Source of the DNA: Chroococcidiopsidaceae cyanobacterium CP_BM_RX_35
GTDB lineage: Bacteria > Cyanobacteriota > Cyanobacteriia > Cyanobacteriales > Chroococcidiopsidaceae
DNA length: 23,407 nt
Assembly: GCA_019242465.1 (NCBI GenBank)
Contig: JAFAVL010000236.1
Coordinates: 1 to 23,407, forward strand
Direction: 5' to 3'
Position 1 is the stretch's first letter, and every line of letters starts with the position of its first letter. Below the pieces are notes generated by a model that saw only the letters and a list, made by a program, of their open reading frames with translations, made no database searches and was not told the origin of the DNA. Positions 1 through 8,005 of the stretch are shown here, piece by piece. Position numbers and translations under genes: made by a program.

Positions 1-150
1 AAGTTCATCGTTGCGGGGATGGGTAAATTACTGCCGGGGTTAACCAGTGCGCGGTCAGCATCATCTAAATGAAAGTAGTGAGCTTTCTTGTGTTGGAGTC
101 GGCTCTGTTGCATAGCGCCCGCAACGCTGCTTCTGCTCATCTGTCAAGAA
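1..150 (-). pseudogene. Tn3-family transposase, N-terminal scrap (DUF4158 region)
   Basis: Read on the minus strand, this stretch encodes FLTDEQKQRCGRYA and then, after a frame change near position 90, YFHLDDADRAL. Both match the conserved N-terminal DUF4158 region of Tn3-family TnpA transposases, which cut and rejoin the ends of replicative transposons. There is no start codon: an in-frame TAG lies directly upstream, within the palindromic element at 152-243. After DRAL the sequence no longer resembles TnpA, so only about 40 family residues remain. The rest would lie beyond position 1, if it exists. It is a dead remnant. The match is from memory of the family motif, not a search. Confidence 0.7.
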
Positions 151-151
151 A

Positions 152-243
152 TCGGTAGTGTTCTAGATTAGTGGTTAAGACTCCTGAAACGTTCAACATG
201 TGAACCCTTCAGGCAAAGAGCAACAAATCTAGAACACCACCGA
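152..243. repeat. Nested palindromic (MITE-like) element of 92 bp
   Basis: The outer arms at 152-169 (TCGGTAGTGTTCTAGATT) and 226-243 are inverted repeats matching at 17 of 18 positions. Inside them, 183-195 and 201-213 form a second imperfect 13-bp inverted repeat (11 of 13) around the loop ACATG. No reading frame is present. The element separates the Tn3 scrap from the 3' end of the PEP-CTERM pseudogene, which stops at 269 reading towards it. It could be a non-autonomous insertion element, a repeat that folds as RNA, or act as a terminator for that gene. Confidence 0.6.
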
Positions 244-268
244 ATATCGGCTCGACGCCAAACAAATT

Positions 269-1014
269 TCAGGTCTTGACTGTCTGCTTTTTTGTTGATT
301 GCCGCTTGTTCTGAAAACGACTCCGCAGTGAACATGCACCGAAAGCACCAAAACATAGTGTACCAGATGCAGAGCTATTTTCAGGGACTGAGTAAGTAAG
401 TGTACCTCCAATATCTCCACCATCTGAGAATACAATTGAAAATATTCCGCCGCCTGAATTAAAAGCACCATAACCATTAAACTCAACGCCGTTGTCTGTA
501 GCATTAAAATAAGCTCCAACGCTGCTGAACTCAGTAAAAAGAAGTCCAGGTGTAATAATGCTATAGCGAAAAGAAGAGTTAAGTGCTGCCGAAATATTCC
601 CGACAGTAAAGTTAAAGTTTGTTAATGGATTAACGTTATAGTATTGGCTACCAGATGGATTAACCTGTTCAATCTCTGCGGGTCAGATTCCCCGTCTGCT
701 TGCAGCGTTTACAACTAGCGGGAGTGCGTCCCGAAGGGAAAATTCCGTAATGCCCCGTCTGCTTGCAGCGGGGATAGGAATTTTAGCGCCCCGCAACTTT
801 TACTAACCACATCTGGATTGTAGGTCAACGAGCCCGATAAAGTATCTCCCACTGCTACCTGAAATTGCGGATTTAAATTTTGAATTTCTGTAACATCTCC
901 TTGAAATTCAACTTGTGGAAAGACCGCTGCTTCAGACGGAACCGTATAAAATGTTCCAAGCACGATAAATACTGCTTCGGTAGTAGCTATTGATAACATC
1001 TTCAGGACATTCAT
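269..1014 (-). pseudogene. PEP-CTERM exported protein, interrupted
   Basis: The N-terminal part (1014 down to about 795) has a signal peptide-like start and the phrase GSLTYNPDVV, common in cyanobacterial PEP-CTERM proteins. The C-terminal part (about 679 down to 269) is in a different frame. It reads on through FNFTVGNISAALNSSF to SVPENSSASGTLCFGAFGA followed by a basic tail (RSRF, NKR), which is the layout of a PEP-CTERM sorting signal for exosortase-dependent anchoring. The usual PEP is PEN here. A palindrome-rich insertion of roughly 115 bp (about 680-794) separates the halves and shifts the frame. Removing about 116 bp would rejoin them as one ORF of around 210 residues. Function beyond surface or export targeting is unknown. 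Confidence 0.65.
680..794. repeat. Short palindromic insertion inside the PEP-CTERM gene
   Basis: The string CCCCGTCTGCTTGCAGCG occurs twice, at 690-707 and 753-770. The second copy is followed by GGG, giving a hairpin over 753-773 (CCCCG and CTGC pairing with GCAG and CGGGG). Between the copies lies a second G/C-rich palindromic phrase around 719-740. The segment has no coding potential and its edges are GC-rich (GCGGG on the left, CCCGC on the right). Exact boundaries are uncertain by a few bases because no clear target duplication is visible. Confidence 0.55.
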
Positions 1015-1310
1015 AAAGCTAGTTCCTTAAAACTAATTGGATTAGAATCTTCACCAGGGTACTGTTAACTAAGTCGATGTAAAGCGACCTTATTGACAAA
1101 GGAAGAAAAACCCTACAGAATCATCAATGACAGGATGAGGTTTCTATGCTGCTCCTATAGCTATGAATTTTAATAAACTGAGAAAACAATCGTTAAGTTA
1201 ACAATACCCTTTTTGGCATCAGGCTTTTCATCCAGCATGACTTCAAATCCTGAAACATGAAATTGTAACTTCAAATTGTTTATTACTATAAACTCTATTA
1301 AGTTTCAATT
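1015..1310. other. Intergenic region with no recognised gene
   Basis: This AT-rich stretch lies between the divergent PEP-CTERM pseudogene and a weak ORF. It should contain the promoter of the PEP-CTERM gene on the minus strand, but no convincing -35/-10 pair or operator could be singled out. Confidence 0.4.
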
Positions 1311-1565
1311 ATGAGAAATGATTTAAAGTGTAAAGATTCTGTAAAGAAAATCTATAAAGATAGTTTGTCTACTGCAGCCCAGATTTCCGCAAGCAACTTG
1401 GTTTACCACCAGATACTCGCAAACAACCTAATTGGTGTAAGGATGACTAACAATAGGTGGTTGAATGCAAGATTATTTGTCAATCTTTCCACTCACGATG
1501 AGAACACTCCAGGGGAGATTTTTGCCAATGTGCCAGTGGTGATCGCACTCAGAAAAACTTATTGA
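1311..1565 (+). CDS. Hypothetical 84-residue ORF, doubtful
   Basis: An ATG-started ORF of 84 residues, basic at the N-terminus (RNDLKCKDSVKKIYK), with no motif I recognise. No good ribosome binding site precedes it. It stands alone, convergent with the minus-strand cassette that ends at 1613. It may be a chance ORF or a decayed fragment, and is listed because nothing else occupies the interval. Confidence 0.25.
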   Translation: MRNDLKCKDSVKKIYKDSLSTAAQISASNLVYHQILANNLIGVRMTNNRWLNARLFVNLSTHDENTPGEIFANVPVVIALRKTY

Positions 1566-1612
1566 TATTAGGCACTACAAAACCCTCAGTTAGAACTCGA
1601 TCGCTGCCACTG

Positions 1613-1819
1613 TTAATCAGCGCGTGGTTCGAGCACTGCTTCTAGATAAAACTGCTCGTCCTCGGAAAGTTGGTGGAACCAATACCCATCTGGCCCATCG
1701 TCCGGGTTAAACCAGCGTTGCACGATTTTGGCGCGTCGCTCTTGGCTGTTCCAATGGAGAGTCACAAGTTCATAAAGCTCAAACTTGGGGGGTCCGAATT
1801 TGAACAGATGCTTGGTCAA
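1613..1819 (-). CDS. Conserved-looking small protein of unknown function (68 aa)
   Basis: A hydrophilic, aromatic-rich 68-residue protein (LVTLHWNSQERRAKIVQRWFNPDDGPDGYWF) starting with TTG, which overlaps the TGA stop of the DUF4926 gene in a TTGA arrangement. That suggests translational coupling and membership of the same minus-strand operon. The composition (many W, F and Y around a DDGPDG turn) looks like a small folded domain rather than a shadow ORF. The family is not recognised. Being last in the cassette, it could be an accessory or partner protein of the DUF4926/DUF6883 pair. Confidence 0.55.
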   Translation of the reverse strand: MTKHLFKFGPPKFELYELVTLHWNSQERRAKIVQRWFNPDDGPDGYWFHQLSEDEQFYLEAVLEPRAD

Positions 1820-2058
1820 CCATTTTGAACTAACAGTTCATTGCCACTCGGTTGGTGATGTAAAACCAACAATTGTTCAGCATGTAATGTTTCCAAAGCA
1901 TAAGCACGACCATTGGGATCGCTGAACTCAACCTCAAAAACTCCAGGTTCATATTCTTCCACAACCGTCCCAACTTGCCCTCGATACAACCCCACCTCTG
2001 GCTGGTCTAACAAGAGTGCTACAACATCATATAGCTTGGGAAGTGAATTCACGTCCAT
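1816..2058 (-). CDS. DUF4926 domain protein
   Basis: This 80-residue protein carries the DUF4926 signature: KLYDVVALLLDQPEVGLYRG, then QVGTVVEEYEPGVFEVEFSD and a YALETLHAEQLLVL ending. These are small beta-barrel-like proteins of unknown biochemistry, common in cyanobacteria and often found in short toxin-antitoxin-like or nuclease-associated operons. It starts with ATG 14 bp after the DUF6883 gene and overlaps the next gene at its stop, so it sits in the middle of a four-gene transcription unit. A role as an antitoxin or immunity partner is inference from context only. Confidence 0.8.
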   Translation of the reverse strand: MDVNSLPKLYDVVALLLDQPEVGLYRGQVGTVVEEYEPGVFEVEFSDPNGRAYALETLHAEQLLVLHHQPSGNELLVQNG

Positions 2059-2072
2059 AACCTCTCAATCAC

Positions 2073-2405
2073 CTAAAGAACATAACAACTCACCAATTGC
2101 GGAAAATCCTCAGTCTCCCGAACAATCCAGACACTCCTCACCACTGCCTGCTTATCTAATCTAGTCAATGTGAAATCGACCACGTACTTCTGACCATATT
2201 GATTGCGTTTAGTAGGAATTGCCTCAGAATTGATAATTGCTTGTCGCAGTGCCAGTTGCAATTCTTCGACCTCATCTAACCCAATACCCAGAGCTGACTT
2301 GAATACACGAGCTTTGTGTTGCCCCTCTGAATGCTCTGGATTCAAGCAATAGGTTAAAAGCTTTTGCCGCTTGATGATGGCTCGCTCAGGATGAGGAAGC
2401 TTCAT
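2073..2405 (-). CDS. DUF6883 domain protein
   Basis: A 110-residue protein beginning MKLPHPERAIIKRQKLLTYC. It has the conserved phrases LNPEHSEGQHKARVF, YGQKYVVDFTLTR and VRSVWIVRETEDFPQLVSCYVL, which I recognise as the DUF6883 family. That family is often found at the ends of polymorphic toxins or as a stand-alone protein beside DUF4926, and its activity is unestablished. The conserved HKARVF and RSVWIV blocks are present and length is typical, so it looks intact. Its ATG overlaps the stop of the upstream gene (ATGA), indicating coupled translation. Confidence 0.78.
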   Translation of the reverse strand: MKLPHPERAIIKRQKLLTYCLNPEHSEGQHKARVFKSALGIGLDEVEELQLALRQAIINSEAIPTKRNQYGQKYVVDFTLTRLDKQAVVRSVWIVRETEDFPQLVSCYVL

Positions 2406-2647
2406 AGCTCCATCCAGCCCCGCTCAGGAACGTATGTCCTGCCAGTGTCACCGTCGTACTCCCAATCATCGTTTGGCCCTGGTCCAGCATCTGCTAAATA
2501 TTCTGGCATCTCTTCTAAACTTTTGAGTTGCGTCTCGAGAAACCAAGCTGGACTCCCAGCTACTTTGTAGCGATAGTCGGGTTGGTGTTTGAGGTCGGCA
2601 TCCCAAAGGCGATCACTTACTTGGGTAGTGCGGTTAATTGTTGGCAA
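2402..2647 (-). CDS. Unknown protein heading the DUF6883/DUF4926 cassette, possibly N-truncated
   Basis: From its only standard start (TTG at 2647) the protein is 81 residues, acidic, and ends PERGWMEL. Its stop overlaps the ATG of the DUF6883 gene by four bases. The same frame stays open upstream to 2746 and reads like protein (KVFGDDGFYLIFSDSEPHD, then FLPVYLLPT), with no ATG, GTG or TTG before an in-frame TAA at 2747-2749. The present gene may therefore be the C-terminal part of a longer protein whose 5' end was lost when the segment carrying the pentapeptide gene joined here. No family recognised. Confidence 0.5.
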   Translation of the reverse strand: MPTINRTTQVSDRLWDADLKHQPDYRYKVAGSPAWFLETQLKSLEEMPEYLADAGPGPNDDWEYDGDTGRTYVPERGWMEL

Positions 2648-2775
2648 GAGGTAAACGGGTAGAAATGAATCTGAATCATGCGGTTCAGAATCTGAAAATA
2701 TAAGGTAGAAACCATCGTCTCCAAAAACTTTTGTGGTAATGCTGTATTAGTCATACCATCACCACTCTTTGCCCT

Positions 2776-4824
2776 ATGAGGGCTGACGAAGTCCTGAACC
2801 GCTACGCCGCTGGAGAACGCAACTTCCGCCGCGCCGACCTGCGTGGGCAATCCTTTAAGGGAGAGGATCTCTCTGATGCAGACTTCAGTGAGACAGACAT
2901 TCGGGGTGCGAATTTTACTAATGCCGTCTTGAAAAGGGCAAACTTTACTCGAGCAAAGGCAGGTTTACAAAAGCGGTGGTTGTGGGTGCAGCTGGGACTT
3001 GCCTTGCTGGTGTTTGCGCTGACTGGATTCTCGTCCGCGTTTTTATGGGAACTCATCGTATCACTTTTCTTCAACACCACTTCGGAGAGAACAGTCTTAT
3101 TCATTGTCGGAATCTTCTACTTGGTGTTGGTGGCAGCTACTTTCATTGCAATCGCTCGTCAGGGATTTACAGCTAAAGCGTTCGGAAGCATCGCTGTCGC
3201 TGGCGGTGTCGCTGTCGCTGTCACTGTCGGTGTCGCTGTCGCTGTCGCTGGCGCTGTCGGTGTCGCTGTCGGTGGCGCTGTCGGTGGCGCTGGCGGTGTC
3301 GCTGGCGCTGTCGCTGTCGCTGTCACTGGCGCTGGCGGTGTCGGTGTCGCTGTCGCTGTCACTGTCGCTGGCGGTGTCGCTGGCGCTGTCGCAAACCTTT
3401 TACTTGCCATCTATTGCAGCCGTCGTGCTCTTAAAGGAGATGAAAAGTTTGCCCTGCTTCGCACTTTTGGCATTGCCTTTGGTGCGCTCGGTGGCACGTC
3501 CTTTTGCGGTGCTGACCTTACCCATGCCAACTTCAAGCATGCTATTCTCAAGGGCACCAATTTCAATTCCACAAAGCAAAGACAAACGGTTCTGGAGTGG
3601 GTTTGCTGGCAGGATGCCCAACAGCTGGATCGCGCTAGAGTTGGTACTTCCATCCTGGCTAATCCTGCTGTCCGTGACTTACTTGTCACTCGCGATGGCT
3701 ACAAAAAAAACTACATCGATGCCGCTCTCCGTGCTACTGACCTGGATGGCGTTAATCTTGAACAGGCAAGCTTGACCTGGGCAGATTTAACCTGTGCCAC
3801 CCTCCGCTATGCCAATCTGAAAAATGCCAATCTCACCGAAAGCTTAGTTCTCAATACCAACTTTACCGGAGCCACCCTTACCGGAGCCTGCCTGCAAGCT
3901 TGGAACATTGACAGTCAAACCAACCTGGAGCAGGTCAATTGCCAGTACGTCTATCTGCTGCGAAATCGGCAAGAACGCCGCCCCAGCAGTGGCGACTTTG
4001 CCCCGGGAGAATTCACCAAACTGTTTCAGGAAGTCCTTAGCACCGTCGATTTGATTTTTCGCAATGGCATTGATTGGAAAGCGTTCGTTTACTCCTTTAA
4101 CAAACTCGTTCTGAATAACGAAGGAACTGAACTTTCGATCCAAAGTATCGAGAATAAGGGAGATGGCGTGGTGGTGGTGCGAGTGAATGCGCCGCCCGAT
4201 GCAGATAAAGCCAAACTGCATAGCGAGTTTAATCAGACTTACGAAGCAGCTGTGAAATCTTTGGAAGCCGAATATCGGGCAAAACTCCAAGCCAAAGACG
4301 ATCAGATTATGATGATTCACCGTCAGCATAGTGCTGATATGTTTGAAGTTACTCGACTATTGGCAAAACAACCTGTACCTGTCACTATCCTGAATGAGAA
4401 TAAGCTTATGAACGACAGCAATGACCAGAGTCGCACGATTAACGTAGGCGGCGATTTCAACGCCAGCGGTTCCACGGTTAATTTAGGAACAATCAGTGGC
4501 AGCGTCACTAACACGATTAATCAGCTCCCCGACGAACCTGACCCGACGCAACCCAACTTAAAGCAACTGTTGAGCCAACTGCAGCAGGCGATTGAAACCG
4601 ACCCCGAGCTGCCCGATACGGATAAAGCCGACCTGCTGGAACAGGTCCAAAACCTGGCAGCGGCAAAACAAACCGAAGAACCAGCACAGAAAGAAGGACT
4701 GGTGCGCAAGGCAAAGAAAATGTTTGAAGTAACATTGAAAAGCCTACCCGACACGGCAAAGATTGTCGAAGCATGTAGCAAGCTGCTACCTTTGATTTTG
4801 AATGTCTTGGGATTTCCAGTTTAG
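2776..4824 (+). CDS. Pentapeptide-repeat membrane protein with low-complexity repeat and C-terminal glycine-rich module
   Basis: The 682-residue protein begins [20 protein letters not shown], the usual opening of cyanobacterial pentapeptide-repeat proteins. Domains in order: pentapeptide block I (about 16-60, A(D/N)(L/F)XX units), two predicted membrane helices (about 67-98 and 103-128), a 68-residue stretch of alternating V/G/I with A/G/T (139-206), and a further hydrophobic helix. Pentapeptide units resume at about 245-270 and 325-380. A charged, probably coiled-coil segment follows (about 475-520). Then comes [17 protein letters not shown] (about 555-571) with an acidic and finally hydrophobic tail. 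Similar C-terminal modules occur on cyanobacterial proteins with caspase-like or NTPase domains, which suggests a protein-interaction or signalling adaptor role (inference). It has no strong SD; the start fits the family. A membrane location is likely; no enzymatic motif was seen. Confidence 0.75.
   Translation: MRADEVLNRYAAGERNFRRADLRGQSFKGEDLSDADFSETDIRGANFTNAVLKRANFTRAKAGLQKRWLWVQLGLALLVFALTGFSSAFLWELIVSLFFNTTSERTVLFIVGIFYLVLVAATFIAIARQGFTAKAFGSIAVAGGVAVAVTVGVAVAVAGAVGVAVGGAVGGAGGVAGAVAVAVTGAGGVGVAVAVTVAGGVAGAVANLLLAIYCSRRALKGDEKFALLRTFGIAFGALGGTSFCGADLTHANFKHAILKGTNFNSTKQRQTVLEWVCWQDAQQLDRARVGTSILANPAVRDLLVTRDGYKKNYIDAALRATDLDGVNLEQASLTWADLTCATLRYANLKNANLTESLVLNTNFTGATLTGACLQAWNIDSQTNLEQVNCQYVYLLRNRQERRPSSGDFAPGEFTKLFQEVLSTVDLIFRNGIDWKAFVYSFNKLVLNNEGTELSIQSIENKGDGVVVVRVNAPPDADKAKLHSEFNQTYEAAVKSLEAEYRAKLQAKDDQIMMIHRQHSADMFEVTRLLAKQPVPVTILNENKLMNDSNDQSRTINVGGDFNASGSTVNLGTISGSVTNTINQLPDEPDPTQPNLKQLLSQLQQAIETDPELPDTDKADLLEQVQNLAAAKQTEEPAQKEGLVRKAKKMFEVTLKSLPDTAKIVEACSKLLPLILNVLGFPV
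3190..3393 (+). repeat. 34-unit in-frame hexanucleotide repeat
   Basis: The region is built of 34 consecutive 6-bp units, mostly GTCGCT, GGCGCT, GTCGGT, GGCGGT and GTCACT, with no interruption. It starts exactly on a codon boundary (codon 139) of the pentapeptide gene. Each unit gives one dipeptide, (V/I/G)(A/G/T). Gain or loss of units therefore changes protein length by two residues without shifting the frame. The long open frames in other phases over this interval are by-products of the repeat. Confidence 0.9.
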
Positions 4825-4855
4825 TGATACCAATCCTGTAGAATAACCGTAACAA

Positions 4856-5398
4856 TCACAACCAGAGCGCTCTTGATGCTACTTTTGTCAATGTGACAGT
4901 GACGATCGCACTCTGCCATTGCAATAGATGGCATAAAGAAGGCTTGTAACTTTCTGCCTGCTCTGCTGTGATAACCCAGTCAAATTCAACTTCTAATTTC
5001 TTGGCTGTAGAGGCAAAGAGAGCGTCATCTACATTAGAGATAATTGCCAGCTTAAACCTAGCTTTGAGAAACTTTAATGCCTCAACAGTATCTGGAAAAG
5101 GCAACCAATTCTTGACTGTATCTGCCAGCGAATCCAGTTCTGTTGAGGAAGGCTCAAAGCCAAACCGCTCGCCAAATTTCTGTACCACTCCTTTGATAAC
5201 TTCTCTATACTTAATGTATTTTCCCTTCTCTTGTTCTGTCTCAAACTCAGCGAAAAGCTCAAGAATTTGTTCGTCAACTAACTTGATACCATGGTTTGCT
5301 AATAGCAGCTTGAGTACTGCTAACATACTACTCTCCCAATCGATCAAAGTTCCATAGCAATCAAATGTCAAGACCTCGTACTTATTAAAATCAATCAT
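4856..5398 (-). pseudogene. HAD-type haloacid dehalogenase, C-terminally truncated
   Basis: The protein opens YEVLTFDCYGTLIDW with the nucleophile Asp13 of the HAD superfamily. Motif II (IISNVDD, Ser121) and the motif III lysine in AESYKPS (Lys152) follow, so it matches 2-haloacid dehalogenase-type hydrolases. After KPSL (residue 155) the family sequence stops and 25 unrelated residues run to a stop at 4856. The motif IV acidic pair and the last roughly 60-70 residues of a normal 220-240 residue enzyme are missing, so catalysis is unlikely. Its ATG overlaps the stop of the GntR remnant, showing a former two-gene operon. Confidence 0.75.
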
Positions 5399-5980
5399 TT
5401 ATTCAGTTCTTTTTCCTGTCTTGGAGTTTTTCTTTCCAGTGCCTGTAGATATTCTACTAACGCTTTTCCGTCTGCGTTGTGTCCCTTAGCAATTTGTTCG
5501 GCAATAGCTGCGTCTCCAGAACAGATTGCTTTAACTAACATTTTATGCTGCTCTACAATTCCGTCAAAACTGGGATAAAGGGCGTTGCAAGAGGCAATGT
5601 ACAGTCTGATTTGTTGTTCAATAATTTTATACTGTTCCTGTAAGCGACGATGTTCGGAAAATTGAATAATTGTCTGATGCAATGCAAAATCTGCATCTGT
5701 AACTTCCTGCTAATCTCCTTTTAGCTGCTTTAACCAATTTCTGTAGCGCCGCATCGAGTAGCTTCCTTTTGTCCAGTGTGATTGCCTCAGCCGCCAATCT
5801 TGCAGCTAACCCTTCAAGAGTACTCCGCAGGGTATACAATTCCCAAGCATCCTGGGAACTCAATCCCGCGGCAACACAACCTCTATAAGGAAATTGCACC
5901 ACTAAGCCTTTATGGGTTAGTTGTTGCCAAGCTGAACGGATAGTTCCTCGACTGAGGTTAAGTTGTTCAGCTAGTTCAAC
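5395..5980 (-). pseudogene. GntR-family regulator (FCD subfamily), broken
   Basis: In pieces, the minus strand encodes the second half of a GntR winged helix (VELAEQLNLSRGTIRSAW, then a QQLTHKGLV wing) and an FCD effector domain. The FCD part begins WELYTLRSTLEGLAARLAAE and resumes with DADFALHQTIIQFSEHRRL after a lesion. Near 5710 there is a one-base frameshift, and the restored frame also carries a TAG stop just after. The N-terminus is absent as well, with a stop codon upstream and no start codon. Such regulators normally repress a neighbouring catabolic operon; here the neighbour is the truncated HAD gene, so the whole unit has decayed. Confidence 0.8.
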
Positions 5981-6168
5981 AAATAAAGCAAATAGGTGAC
6001 TCAGATTGTGCTGTCATCAGTTGATGCCGACCAAAGGATACTGGGAAGATCAAGGATACGAGTGGTTTGGGGGATTATAAATTCACTGTTTTCATTCAGA
6101 AACAGCACGCTATTTTTAGAGTTTCAGATTAGTCTGGAATCAACGGCATATTCTCTACGGGTAAATTC

Positions 6169-7290
6169 ATGAGTCGGTTGAATCAGGGATCAAAACCGTG
6201 GGTTGGCAAAAGACGGGCATTCTTCAATCCTGCCTCATTGCAGTTCCGATTAATGGCGAGTGTCCTGGGAATTTGTGTGATCGCGCTTGTTAGCTACAAC
6301 GCTCTCAGCCATTGGGAAGTACAAACGCTACTCATGATGCAACCAGAGCATCTGACATCTGCTCAATTGATTGCGATTGCCGATCGCTTAACCGCGCTCG
6401 GTTTACTGTCAATGAGCGCAATGATGATTGCAGTCCTGGGGATCACCTGGCGCTCTTTACAGCCCTGGCATCAATTTAATCAATGGGTTACAGCCTCAAG
6501 GGCAAGTGATCCTCCTGAACGATTCAACGTCCGTCATGCTCCTAGCGAGATTCGAGTTTTAGCGCACCACTGGAACGCAATGTTGACTCAACAGGCGGCA
6601 CTCAAACATCAGCAACGCCAATTCATTAATAATGTGGCACACGAATTACGATCGCCACTCAGTTTGGTACATGGTTACCTGCAACGCACTTCAAAACGCA
6701 GTCAAACCCTACCCGAAGCCCAGCAGGAAAGTTTAGCGATGGCAGCCGCAGAAGCGGAACGAATGACACTGATTTTGCAAGACCTCATTGATCTTGCACG
6801 AGCAGAAAGCCTTGACATTACCCTGTCTCAAGAACCGTTGATTCTCAATGAGTTTGTTCGTGACATTGCCAGCATGACCGAGAAATTCGACCATCGAACG
6901 ATCGAGACTAAGATCACACCCTTCCCGATTCGCGTACAGACAAATCGGGATTATCTGATGCAAGTGATTGATCATCTGATTCAGAATGCCATTCGTTATT
7001 CCGATCGTGACACTTCAATTGTGATAGGACTCAATCAAATGAATGACTCCGCAATTATTCAAGTGGGCGATCGTGGAGATGGCATTCCTCAATCTCAACA
7101 AGCCCTGGTGTTTGAACCCTTCCATCGCATTGATCCCTCTCGCGCTCGTGTCACTGGGGGGACAGGATTGGGACTGGCGATCGTGAAAACCTTAATTGAA
7201 AAAATGGGAGGTACAATCTCCCTAGACTCCCACCCCGGCAATGGCACAGTCTTTACATTGACGCTACCCACGTTAGGAACCCGACCATGA
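6169..7290 (+). CDS. Membrane sensor histidine kinase
   Basis: A 373-residue sensor kinase. Two membrane helices (about 25-45 and 72-95) enclose a short loop of only about 25 residues, so there is little room for a periplasmic sensor domain. A HAMP-like linker follows, then the H-box VAHELRSPL with phospho-acceptor His158, N-box IQNAIRYS (Asn273), G1 box GDRGDGIP and G2 box GGTGLGLAIV. All catalytic blocks are intact. It autophosphorylates and passes phosphate to the next gene, whose ATG overlaps its TGA stop (7287-7290). Unlike the cyanobacterial RppA/RppB order, the kinase comes first. The signal sensed cannot be deduced. No intact target gene is adjacent. Confidence 0.93.
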   Translation: MSRLNQGSKPWVGKRRAFFNPASLQFRLMASVLGICVIALVSYNALSHWEVQTLLMMQPEHLTSAQLIAIADRLTALGLLSMSAMMIAVLGITWRSLQPWHQFNQWVTASRASDPPERFNVRHAPSEIRVLAHHWNAMLTQQAALKHQQRQFINNVAHELRSPLSLVHGYLQRTSKRSQTLPEAQQESLAMAAAEAERMTLILQDLIDLARAESLDITLSQEPLILNEFVRDIASMTEKFDHRTIETKITPFPIRVQTNRDYLMQVIDHLIQNAIRYSDRDTSIVIGLNQMNDSAIIQVGDRGDGIPQSQQALVFEPFHRIDPSRARVTGGTGLGLAIVKTLIEKMGGTISLDSHPGNGTVFTLTLPTLGTRP

Positions 7291-7964
7291 GTGCCCACAT
7301 TCTCCTCGTTGAAGACGAAGTGAAACTCGCTCGATTTATTGAACTAGAGTTAGTTAGCGAAGGTTATCAAGTCAGCGTCGCGCCTGATGGTATGGCAGGC
7401 TTGACCCTTGCTCGTGAAGCAACCCTTGATCTAGCGATTCTCGATTGGATGCTTCCGGGTTTGTCGGGGATTGAATTGTGTCGCCGCTTAAGGTCAACGG
7501 GGAGCAAAGTGCCCGTGATTTTGTTGACTGCAAGAGATGAAGTAGGCGATCGCGTTACCGGGTTAGATGCGGGAGCAGATGACTACGTGGTCAAGCCCTT
7601 TAGCATTGAGGAACTACTGGCAAGAGTGCGTGCCCATTTGCGGCGCACTCAAGACGGCGATGAGGATGTGTTGCAGTTTGCAGCCTTAAAGCTCAATCGC
7701 AAAACGCGTGAAGTGTACCGCAGCACAAGAGCAATCGAGTTAACCGCGAAAGAATTTGATTTATTAGAGTATCTTTTGCGACATCCCCGGCAAGTTTTCA
7801 CGAGAGATCAAATTCTCGAAAACGTTTGGGGATACGACTTTATGGGCGATTCCAATATTATTGAAGTCTATGTTCGATACTTACGATTGAAGCTAGAGGA
7901 AAATCATGAACCTCGCTTAATTCACACGGTGCGTGGAGTCGGATATGTACTGAGAGAAGAATGA
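7287..7964 (+). CDS. OmpR/PhoB-family response regulator
   Basis: This 225-residue protein has a receiver domain (acidic residues at 10-11, phospho-acceptor Asp53 in ILDWMLPG, Thr81, Lys103 in KPF). A winged-helix DNA-binding domain follows (ELTAKEFDLLEYLLRHP, then NIIEVYVRYLRLKLE and the VRGVGYVLRE hairpin). Length and motifs are complete. It is co-translated with the histidine kinase via a 4-bp overlap and would act as a DNA-binding activator or repressor in the cytoplasm. Closest in style to cyanobacterial RppA/NrsR-type regulators, but I cannot assign an orthologue. The gene ends against a convergent transporter fragment. Confidence 0.94.
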   Translation: MSAHILLVEDEVKLARFIELELVSEGYQVSVAPDGMAGLTLAREATLDLAILDWMLPGLSGIELCRRLRSTGSKVPVILLTARDEVGDRVTGLDAGADDYVVKPFSIEELLARVRAHLRRTQDGDEDVLQFAALKLNRKTREVYRSTRAIELTAKEFDLLEYLLRHPRQVFTRDQILENVWGYDFMGDSNIIEVYVRYLRLKLEENHEPRLIHTVRGVGYVLREE

Positions 7965-8005
7965 CCTTTTAGGCAGGGTTGCTGGACGTAGATTAAGTGT
8001 TCAAA

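Noticed and set aside
168..519. Two minus-strand ORFs over the 3' part of the PEP-CTERM gene
   Set aside because: The sorting-signal frame, which lacks its own start because of the insertion, explains this region better.
2617..2850. Minus-strand ORF spanning the start of the pentapeptide gene
   Set aside because: It straddles two real genes in the wrong phase; the frame ending at 2402 is the more protein-like one there.
3104..3775. Long ORF rich in Ser/Leu on the plus strand and Ala/Thr/Pro ORFs on the minus strand over the repeat
   Set aside because: They are other-phase readings of the hexanucleotide repeat and lack starts, ribosome sites and family similarity; the pentapeptide frame extends well beyond on both sides.
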